NCBI GenBank assembly: GCA_964390055.1
Contig: CAYMGQ010000002.1
Span: forward strand, 139,327-203,326
Reading direction: 5' to 3'
From: CAYMGQ01 sp964390055
Lineage (GTDB): Bacteria; Bacillota; Clostridia; Peptostreptococcales; Natronincolaceae
DNA length: 64,000 nt
Shown: piece by piece, positions 37,857 to 44,449 of the stretch
How positions within the stretch are numbered: position 1 is the stretch's first letter
How the letters are laid out: the number at the start of each line of letters is the position of its first letter
Made by a program: the position numbers and the translations under genes
The notes under the pieces: model-generated
The model's input: only the letters and a program-made list of their open reading frames with translations
Told to the model about the DNA's origin: nothing
Database searches by the model: none

Positions 37857-38513
37857 ATGGCAAAAATCAATGGTTTTAGGTTGGGTATTTATATCTTTAA
37901 GGATGCCGAAATTGTTGACTACGCGGCTCCTTTTGGTGTCTTTTCAGTAGCCAGGAGGCTTGACCCGGCTTTGGATGCATTCTTTATAGCAGATGCCAAC
38001 AGGCCTGTTCAAGCCCAAGCTGGTTTTACTGTATTACCTAACTATAGTTTTGCAGATAATCCATCAGTGGATGCCTTTTTAATCCCTGGTGGATTTGGCA
38101 CAAGGCAGGAGATATATAATACAAGACTCCATGAATATATCAACTCACTACCTGCTGAAACCCTTTTGACTAGTGTTTGTACGGGTTCCTGGATATACGG
38201 TTATATGGGACTCCTTGATGGACTTGCCGCAACAAACAGAAAGGAAGCAGATGCAGCTGAATCAGGCCCCAATGGTATGAACCCCATAGATAGGTTAGCC
38301 CAAATCGCACCCAAGGCCAAGATTAGCCGTTGCAGGGTTGTAGACTCTGGGCGCATTATTACCGGTGCTGGGATTACTGCTGGTATGGAAATTGGTTTCC
38401 ACCTACTACGTAGGGCTGGCTATGATGAAAACTTTATCAATGAGGTTGCCCGTATAATGGAATACAGTAAGGCCTATGACAGCTACCGGGATGACATAGA
38501 ATACCATTCCTAA
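37857..38513 (+). CDS. DJ-1/PfpI-family protein
   Basis: 218 residues. GATase1-like fold with FLIPGGFGTRQE and the nucleophile elbow LLTSVCTGSWIYGYMGLL (Cys108). The branch resembles GlxA N-terminal domains and isonitrile hydratase-like proteins rather than the PfpI protease; substrate unknown. AAAAAGGAGG precedes the ATG. Probably induced when the divergent TetR repressor releases the operator, suggesting a role with toxic small molecules. Confidence 0.85.
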   Translation: MAKINGFRLGIYIFKDAEIVDYAAPFGVFSVARRLDPALDAFFIADANRPVQAQAGFTVLPNYSFADNPSVDAFLIPGGFGTRQEIYNTRLHEYINSLPAETLLTSVCTGSWIYGYMGLLDGLAATNRKEADAAESGPNGMNPIDRLAQIAPKAKISRCRVVDSGRIITGAGITAGMEIGFHLLRRAGYDENFINEVARIMEYSKAYDSYRDDIEYHS

Positions 38514-38555
38514 ATAATTTATATCAGTTTTTAACGCATCAAACTTCAAACTCTT

Positions 38556-38591
38556 GGACATAGAGGACTAGGTCAGCTATGTCCTCTTTTT
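38556..38591 (+). terminator. terminator of the DJ-1/PfpI gene
   Basis: GGACATAG and CTATGTCC form a perfect 8-bp stem around a 13-base loop, followed by TCTTTTTAT. An alternative inner fold pairs AGAGGAC with GTCCTCT. Confidence 0.75.
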
Positions 38592-38963
38592 ATATAATTC
38601 TATAATTAAACTATATATCTGGGATAACCCATGCTTCCTGCTCTTTAGTTATCCTGTTTGTCCTGATAATTATTCTAATTATTACTCCCCCCTTGTACTA
38701 TAATTTAAAGGTCCTTTCCTCCTATATTTAACATAATTTAGGGGATTATGCAATGGAAATCTTTAATATGGGGGATATTTTTTTGAACCAGCCTATGTTA
38801 AATATCATAATCCAAAATTATGAGGCCAGTAAGACAAATATCTTATCCCAGATATTTGCCACTTTGCCACTTATAATATATCAAACTCTGCTAATATAGT
38901 TTATTATCACAGATTTATTATATACTAATACCATAATGGATCCTTAAGTATGGAGTTGATAAA
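38592..38963. other. 372-base region without a confident gene
   Basis: AT-rich. It holds a perfect inverted repeat, CAAATATCT (38835-38843) and AGATATTTG (38850-38858) with a 6-base spacer, and a possible 48-codon frame (about 38753-38899) with AGGGG 8 bases upstream. Composition and product look non-coding; I do not call a gene. Confidence 0.4.
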
Positions 38964-39584
38964 ATGAAGAAAGACAGAAGTCAAATTCAGGCCCGCTATG
39001 ATCGAATAGCCACCTTCTATGATTTATTTGCAAAACCCATGGAATTAATGGCCCTTAAAAAATGGAGGCTAGATATTATGAAAGAATTGAAGGGGAAGGT
39101 ATTAGAAGTAGGAGTGGGCACAGGTAAAAACATTGAGTTTTATCCAGATAATGTGGAGATAACAGGGATAGATTTTAGCTATAAAATGTTGTCCATAGCC
39201 AAAAAAACTGCTAATGAACTAGGAAAGAAAGTAAATCTTATCCAGATGGATGTTGAAAATATGCATTTCCCCGATAATTATTTCGATATGGTATTTACCA
39301 CCTGTGTTTTCTGCTCCGTACCTAATCCTATCAAGGGTCTACAGGAAATCCGGCGGGTGTGTAAGGCCAAGGGAAAAATTATTATGGTGGAACATGTCAG
39401 AAGTGAGAAAAAAGTCTTGGGTCTAATTATGGACATCCTTAACCCTCTTACCGTGACCCTATATGGGGCTAATATAAACAGAAGAACTGTAGAAAATATC
39501 TATCAATCAGGCTATACAAATGTTGAAGTTTCTAACCTGTCCACCGATATTATGAAAAAAATCATTATTAATAATTGCAAATAG
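38964..39584 (+). CDS. class I SAM-dependent methyltransferase
   Basis: 206 residues. SAM motif I VLEVGVGTGKNIEFYP, motif II ITGIDFSYKML, motif III YFDMVFTTCVFCSVPNP, the UbiE/Methyltransf_11 pattern. The C-terminal NPLTVTLYGANINRRTVENI resembles phospholipid or quinone methyltransferases, but the acceptor cannot be stated. ATGGAGTTGATAAA precedes the ATG. Single gene before the DUF1576-like operon. Confidence 0.87.
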   Translation: MKKDRSQIQARYDRIATFYDLFAKPMELMALKKWRLDIMKELKGKVLEVGVGTGKNIEFYPDNVEITGIDFSYKMLSIAKKTANELGKKVNLIQMDVENMHFPDNYFDMVFTTCVFCSVPNPIKGLQEIRRVCKAKGKIIMVEHVRSEKKVLGLIMDILNPLTVTLYGANINRRTVENIYQSGYTNVEVSNLSTDIMKKIIINNCK

Positions 39585-39702
39585 TTTATGGAGATCTTCC
39601 CCGTTGAACTAGGGACTTGTACTTTTTTTTAAATTAATTACTATCTTTTTCCTGTAATATTTGTTATAATTGAAAATAAAAAATTTAGGAGCTAATAAAA
39701 AA

Positions 39703-40953
39703 ATGATATCAAACGCAGCTAATATTCAATTTATAAAAAGAAGAAGAATAGAACTAGTAATCCTACCCTTTCTCTTAATCATGCTAGTAACCGGCCTGCT
39801 ACTACAACCAATAAACCAGCTAGTAGAGGGACTAATCAACATATTTACCGCCCCCGGAATACTAATAACTGATTATATGGTGGTAGGTGGTATTGGTCCC
39901 GCCCTAGTTAACGGGGCCATGGTTGGACTAATTGGATATACCTTGCTTATTATCAATGGGGTTCCCTTTAGGGGGTCATCCATCGCAGTTCTTTTGACAA
40001 TGTTCGGCTTTGGCCTATTTGGTAAAACTGCCTGGTCCATACTCCCAATTATAGGCGGTGTATTTATATATTGTAAATTAAGTGGCCAGAGTATGATTAC
40101 TAATATATACCCGGCCTTGTACGGAACCGCCTTGGCCCCCCTAGTAACTCAGGCGGCCTTCGGCTATAATTGGGGGATAATGGGAGGTATTCTTATTGGT
40201 ATTATTGCCGGTATCATAATTCCGCCCATTGCAAGCCATGTTTTAAGATTTCACGAGGGCTATAACCTCTACAACATTGGCTTTACAGCGGGGCTTGTAG
40301 GATTACTGATATTGAATGTTTTAAGGGGCTTTGACCTTGACAGTGAAATTGTTGTAATATGGGGGAATGAATTTGACAGTTTCTTGAGAATCTTTACAGT
40401 AACTGTTTTTTTATCTATGATTGCTCTGGGCATCATACTTGCTAAACATAGGCTTAGGGACTATCTCAAAATTCTCAAACATCCGGGTACCCTAATTACA
40501 GACTTCACAAATATTAGTGGTTTTGGCAATACCTTAATTAACATGGGTATAGTAGGTCTTATTGGCATATTTTATATAGAACTAGTAGGAGGCAATTACA
40601 ATGGACCAGTTCTAGGGGGCCTGTATACCATGGTTGGTTTCGCGGCCTTTGGAAAACATCCCTTAAATATTACCCCAATTATGGCAGGGGTATGGTTGGC
40701 TACAGTATCTTCAATATACCAGCCCTCCAGCCCAGGACCAATATTGGCAGCCCTTTTTGGAACTACATTAGCTCCTATTGCTGGGCAATTTGGTCCCATA
40801 GTTGGAATTCTTGCAGGTGGCATCCATCTTTTCATAGTATCAAGGATTGGTGGAATACACGGGGGTTTAAACCTATATAATAATGGTTTTTCTGCAGGCT
40901 TTGTAGCAGCAATCTTTGTTGCAATAATAAATGGCTTCAAAAAGAAGCAGTAG
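39703..40953 (+). CDS. DUF1576-like membrane protein with internal duplication
   Basis: 416 residues, about 12 hydrophobic helices. The two halves are clear copies: ITDYMVVGGIGPALVNG with ITDFTNISGFGNTLINM; FGFGLFGK with VGFAAFGK; YGTALAPLVTQ with FGTTLAPIAGQ; and EGYNLYNIGFTAGLVG with GGLNLYNNGFSAGFVA. The overall pattern matches the family I know as DUF1576; transport is likely but the substrate is unknown. The start is the ATG at 39703 after TTTAGGAGC; an earlier in-frame TTG has no ribosome binding site. The next gene, 12 bases on, is a Bergerat ATPase. Confidence 0.75.
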   Translation: MISNAANIQFIKRRRIELVILPFLLIMLVTGLLLQPINQLVEGLINIFTAPGILITDYMVVGGIGPALVNGAMVGLIGYTLLIINGVPFRGSSIAVLLTMFGFGLFGKTAWSILPIIGGVFIYCKLSGQSMITNIYPALYGTALAPLVTQAAFGYNWGIMGGILIGIIAGIIIPPIASHVLRFHEGYNLYNIGFTAGLVGLLILNVLRGFDLDSEIVVIWGNEFDSFLRIFTVTVFLSMIALGIILAKHRLRDYLKILKHPGTLITDFTNISGFGNTLINMGIVGLIGIFYIELVGGNYNGPVLGGLYTMVGFAAFGKHPLNITPIMAGVWLATVSSIYQPSSPGPILAALFGTTLAPIAGQFGPIVGILAGGIHLFIVSRIGGIHGGLNLYNNGFSAGFVAAIFVAIINGFKKKQ

Positions 40954-40965
40954 GGAGGATATAGG

Positions 40966-41304
40966 GTGACGTCAACAAACAAGAAAATCCAAGGGATTGT
41001 AAAAGAGTTACTATCCAACTCATTACATGCTGATTCCCAAAATATCAATATTAATATAAGAAAAGATAAGAATATAACCGAAATCGAGATAAGTGATAAT
41101 GGTGGGGGCATGGACGAGGAAACTCTTAAATATGTAAGGAGGGTCCTGCAACAACCCCATAGGAAGGACATGGCGGATTATTACCTGGGATTGGTGGGAA
41201 ATAGTTCCCAGGGATCTGGCTTAAATTTAGTAGGCCTGCTAGTCGATGAGGCCCAAATAGAAAGCTCACAAAAAGGAACAAGGGTTAAAGTTAGGTTGAA
41301 ATAA
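40966..41304 (+). CDS. stand-alone Bergerat (HATPase_c) ATP-binding protein
   Basis: 112 residues, an ATP-binding lid domain alone. N box KELLSNSLHADS, G1 box ISDNGGGMDEET, and G2-like GLVGNSSQGSGLNLVG are present, in the GHKL style of MutL/Hsp90/HATPase_c_3 rather than of a kinase with a phospho-acceptor. There is no dimerisation, kinase or membrane domain. The GTG start is 7 bases after GGAGG, and the gene follows the DUF1576-like gene by 12 bases, so they form an operon. Function unknown. Confidence 0.75.
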   Translation: MTSTNKKIQGIVKELLSNSLHADSQNININIRKDKNITEIEISDNGGGMDEETLKYVRRVLQQPHRKDMADYYLGLVGNSSQGSGLNLVGLLVDEAQIESSQKGTRVKVRLK

Positions 41305-41339
41305 CCCCCATAATAGGATTGATTCCTATAGACCGGGGG
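41305..41339. terminator. hairpin between convergent ATPase and thioredoxin genes
   Basis: CCCCC (41305-41309) and GGGGG (41335-41339) enclose an inner stem ATAGGA/TCCTAT. No clean U-tract follows, so the terminator call is moderate. Confidence 0.5.
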
Positions 41340-41369
41340 CTGTTGACTAATCCCCTTATTTTTCCTTGC

Positions 41370-41609
41370 TTATAGATACTTCTCTAATATTCTCCCTATC
41401 TCCTTTACCGATAATACTTTGCCAGTGGATACCACCTTATTATCAACTACTAAGGCCGGTGTCCTCATTATCCCATATCTTGCTATTTCCCCAAGATCCT
41501 GCACCTTTTCTATACTTGCCCTCATATCTGATTCCTTCAAAAATTTTTCTATATTTTTCTCCAATTTATCGCAATTTCTACATCCTGCACCTAATATTTT
41601 AATTATCAT
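41370..41609 (-). CDS. thioredoxin-fold small protein
   Basis: 79 residues. Redox motif in GAGCRNCDKLE (CxxC) and cis-proline region MRTPALVVDNK mark a minimal thioredoxin/glutaredoxin-like protein of the type found beside metal permeases. It is 12 bases after the permease gene in an ArsR-permease-thioredoxin cluster; it may reduce or carry the metal(loid) or protect the permease. Confidence 0.88.
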   Translation of the reverse strand: MIIKILGAGCRNCDKLEKNIEKFLKESDMRASIEKVQDLGEIARYGIMRTPALVVDNKVVSTGKVLSVKEIGRILEKYL

Positions 41610-41621
41610 TTTTATCCCCCT

Positions 41622-42626
41622 TTATATAAATAAAGTCGAAGAGATATTTAAGCCATATCCCACAATAATTATGCCCGTGGCTACTATTCCTATAAATGTA
41701 GCCAATAATCTAGGTCTTATGACTTTGCCTAGCATAAGCATAGAGGGCACAGACATGGTAGTTACCCCCATCATAAAGGCAACAACTGTACCTATCCCCA
41801 CCCCTTTCGCAAACAAGGCTTGGGCAATGGGTATGGTGCCAAATATATCTGCATAGATTGGTATGCCAATGAAGGTAGCTATTAAAACAGAAAAGGGATT
41901 TGACCTTCCTAGTATTTTTTCTATAATAGATTGGGGAATCCAATTGTGAATACCTGCCCCAATAGCAACCCCTATTAAAATGTATATCCAAACCCTGTCA
42001 AATATTTCCCTCAGCTGATTTTTTGCAAAAGTAATCCTGCCTTGCCTAGATATTTCCTCAAACTCGATTTCCCCTAGCTCCACCCCCCATACATAGGGTT
42101 CAACTTGCTCCTTCATATCTAATTTTTCAATTATAATTCCCCCGACTATGGCTATAATTACCCCTGTGACAACATATAGTATCCCTATTTTCACACCAAA
42201 GGTGGACATTAATAATAAAAAGGCCGCCAAATCTACCATTGGAGAAGATATCAAAAATGAAAATGTCGCCCCCAAGGGCAAGCCTCCTGATACAAAGCCG
42301 ATAAAAATAGGAATACTAGAACAAGAGCAAAAAGGAGTCAAAATACCAAGTAAGGCACCCAATATATTTCCCTTTATCCCTTTAATTCCCCCCAAAAGTT
42401 TTTTAGTTCTCTCAGGTGGAAAGTAACTCTGTATATAGGATATAAAAAAAATCATTACTGATAGGAGTATAAATATTTTTATTACATCGTAAATAAAAAA
42501 ATGAACACTCTTTCCTATTTTTCCTGTCATTGATAATTTAAAAACCCTAACCACAACAAATTCTACTATATCCCAAAGCCATTTCATTTTTAAAAATTGT
42601 GTGTTAAACCAACTAACAATATTCAT
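41622..42626 (-). CDS. ArsP-type/DUF318 permease
   Basis: 334 residues, about 8 hydrophobic helices. LLGILTPFCSCSSIPIFIGFVSGGLPLGATFSFLISSPM with the paired cysteines (CSCSS) is the signature of the UPF0718/ArsP_1 permease family, which includes exporters of organoarsenicals and other metals. A charged hydrophilic loop lies mid-protein (about 170-205), and a second ATFIGIPIYADIFG block follows. Between the ArsR regulator and the thioredoxin gene. Substrate not determinable. Confidence 0.88.
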   Translation of the reverse strand: MNIVSWFNTQFLKMKWLWDIVEFVVVRVFKLSMTGKIGKSVHFFIYDVIKIFILLSVMIFFISYIQSYFPPERTKKLLGGIKGIKGNILGALLGILTPFCSCSSIPIFIGFVSGGLPLGATFSFLISSPMVDLAAFLLLMSTFGVKIGILYVVTGVIIAIVGGIIIEKLDMKEQVEPYVWGVELGEIEFEEISRQGRITFAKNQLREIFDRVWIYILIGVAIGAGIHNWIPQSIIEKILGRSNPFSVLIATFIGIPIYADIFGTIPIAQALFAKGVGIGTVVAFMMGVTTMSVPSMLMLGKVIRPRLLATFIGIVATGIIIVGYGLNISSTLFI

Positions 42627-42741
42627 TAAATCCCCCCTTGGCCCTTAATCCCCCACTTAATTTTTAATTAAGTAAATCCTGTTGGGGCTAGCCATATCTC
42701 CCATAAAACTAGTCTATTATTGGCTTAAAAACCTATTAGGC

Positions 42742-43047
42742 TTATCTATCTATAAGTTTGCATATACAATCCTCACTTTCATTAAATATATTAAATAAAA
42801 TTTTTAATATTTCCCCGTATCTATCCATATTTAATGAATAATGATTCCATAGGCCATCTTTTCTAGCCTTGACTATATCAGCATCAGTTAAGACTCTCAT
42901 GTGGTGGGAGAGGGTGGGTTGGGTAAATTCAAAATATTCCAGGATATCACAAGCACACTGTTCCCCGCAGGATAGTATATCTATTATCTTTAACCTATTA
43001 GGATCAGATAGGACCTTGAAAATCTTCGCACTTTCATCATAGTTCAC
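42742..43047 (-). CDS. ArsR-family metal-responsive repressor
   Basis: 101 residues. Winged helix with SDPNRLKIIDILSCGEQCACDILEYFEFTQPTLSHHMRVL; the cysteines in CGEQCAC sit where ArsR proteins bind As(III). C-terminal CICK gives another pair. Start is a GTG with a run of G upstream. It heads the permease-thioredoxin cluster, 115 bases before the permease, and a promoter with overlapping palindrome lies upstream. Confidence 0.92.
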   Translation of the reverse strand: MNYDESAKIFKVLSDPNRLKIIDILSCGEQCACDILEYFEFTQPTLSHHMRVLTDADIVKARKDGLWNHYSLNMDRYGEILKILFNIFNESEDCICKLIDR

Positions 43048-43076
43048 TATTAATTAACCCCCCCCCTCTATATATT

Positions 43077-43105
43077 AATATAGATGACTATCTATCTATT
43101 GTCAA
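43077..43105 (-). promoter_or_regulatory. promoter and operator of the ArsR cluster
   Basis: On the minus strand TTGACA (43105-43100), a 17-base spacer and TATATT (43082-43077). The palindrome ATAGAT-GACT-ATCTAT (43080-43095) lies in the spacer and -10, where ArsR binding would block transcription. Confidence 0.7.
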
Positions 43106-43119
43106 GTTGATAGTAGGCC

Positions 43120-44295
43120 TCATTTTTCTAGTAGTTTTTTATAAAAGTAATCAATACCCATGGCCCCAAGGGGTGCCGTGATTAATATAGACAAAACCGC
43201 CACCGTTACGACCTGGTGGCCACAGGCCAAACCCATAGAAAGAGGGATTGCACCTATTGCTGCCTGGACCGTGGCCTTCGGTGTATATGCAATCATGCAG
43301 AATAATTTTTCCCTGGCTGGTAAATCAGTCCCCAATAGGGCCACATAAACTCCCACCATTCTTAAAATCAAAGCAAATAATACAATAATTATTGATGCTA
43401 GACCTGCCTGTATGGCATAATTTAAGTCCACCGTCGAGCCCACAAGGACAAATAATAGTATCTCTGCCCCTATCCATAATTTATTATATTTAATGGAAAG
43501 ATTATCAGCTAATGGTTTATTTCTCTGGGATAGGATTAACCCAATTGTCATAATGCCTATTAGGCCTGAAATTGCTATAATCCCCTCTAACTTATTTTCT
43601 AATTCAATAAGTAGAAAGGAAAAACTGAGGATAACAATAATACTTGTTATATCCCTAAGCTGAAATCTCCTAAAGAATATTACTAGACCTATCCCTAAGA
43701 TAATCCCCGCCAGAATCCCAAGTAGAATGCCAACTGGAATTTGCAAGAGGTTTCCTAGTCCTACCCTTCCTCCCAGGGCTAATGACATAAAAGAAGTAAA
43801 CAAAACAATTACAAAAACATCATCCACCGAGGCTCCTGCCATTATTAGTTGAGGAATACTATTTTCCTTGCCATAACCCTTGGCCATAATTTTTATCATC
43901 CTGGGGATTACAACAGCTGGAGATACAGCAGCTATCACACTTCCCAGGATAGCAGCCTCAACTATAGTCATCCCCATTACCTTAGGTGCAATTAATATAA
44001 TACCAATAATCTCAAAGCTAGCGGGTAAAAAACACATTAATAGGGCCGGTCTACCCACCCTCTTTAAATCATGTATATCTAAGGATAATCCTGCCCTAGT
44101 CAGTATAATAATTAAAGCTAGTAGTCTTAAATCTGCAGATATTGCCAGTATAGATGGGTCCAATAAATCCAGGGCATGGGGACTTATAATTATACCTGTT
44201 ATTATCATTCCCAATAAAGCTGGTAATCCAATCTTTTTAAATATTTCTCCCAATAAAAGTCCTAATAAAAAAATGATGGCTACACTTGTAAGCAT
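43120..44295 (-). CDS. cation:proton antiporter (CPA2-like), fluoride-riboswitch associated
   Basis: 391 residues, about 12 hydrophobic helices. GMIITGIIISPHAL and IILTRAGLSLDIHDL place it in the Na+/H+ exchanger superfamily (CPA2/NhaP-like); MAGASVDDVFVIVLF carries the ion-binding DD region. AAGGAGG is 5 bases before the ATG. A fluoride riboswitch lies immediately upstream, so it is likely induced by fluoride and may help extrude F- or compensate for its effects. Confidence 0.9.
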   Translation of the reverse strand: MLTSVAIIFLLGLLLGEIFKKIGLPALLGMIITGIIISPHALDLLDPSILAISADLRLLALIIILTRAGLSLDIHDLKRVGRPALLMCFLPASFEIIGIILIAPKVMGMTIVEAAILGSVIAAVSPAVVIPRMIKIMAKGYGKENSIPQLIMAGASVDDVFVIVLFTSFMSLALGGRVGLGNLLQIPVGILLGILAGIILGIGLVIFFRRFQLRDITSIIVILSFSFLLIELENKLEGIIAISGLIGIMTIGLILSQRNKPLADNLSIKYNKLWIGAEILLFVLVGSTVDLNYAIQAGLASIIIVLFALILRMVGVYVALLGTDLPAREKLFCMIAYTPKATVQAAIGAIPLSMGLACGHQVVTVAVLSILITAPLGAMGIDYFYKKLLEK

Positions 44296-44321
44296 AGAGG
44301 CCTCCTTAAATTTGCAGAAAT

Positions 44322-44420
44322 AAAAAAGCCGACAATTTCTGCATATATTTTGCAGAAGTCATCAGCATAATTGCGGTTCTGGTAATTGAAACTACCAAGG
44401 GAGAACTTCATTCCCGACAT
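44322..44420 (-). promoter_or_regulatory. fluoride (crcB-type) riboswitch with terminator
   Basis: On the minus strand: GGGAATGAAGTTCTCCC (44415-44399), a variable stem, AACCGC, then CTGATGACTTCTGC. GAAGT pairs with ACTTC. This matches the crcB motif layout (GATG-GTTC-CC, AACCGC, CTGATG-CC-TGC). An overlapping hairpin TTCTGCA/TGCAGAA, continued through GTCGGC and followed by TTTTTT, is a plausible expression-platform terminator. The antiporter start lies 27 bases downstream. Confidence 0.88.
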
Positions 44421-44449
44421 AGAAATATTACCATATCCATAATTATTTT

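Noticed and set aside
38753..38899. 48-codon frame upstream of the methyltransferase
   Set aside because: Weak start signal, overlaps an inverted repeat, and the product resembles no known protein.
40596..41171. 191-codon minus-strand frame
   Set aside because: Antisense to the DUF1576-like and ATPase genes, which have clear domain motifs and ribosome binding sites.
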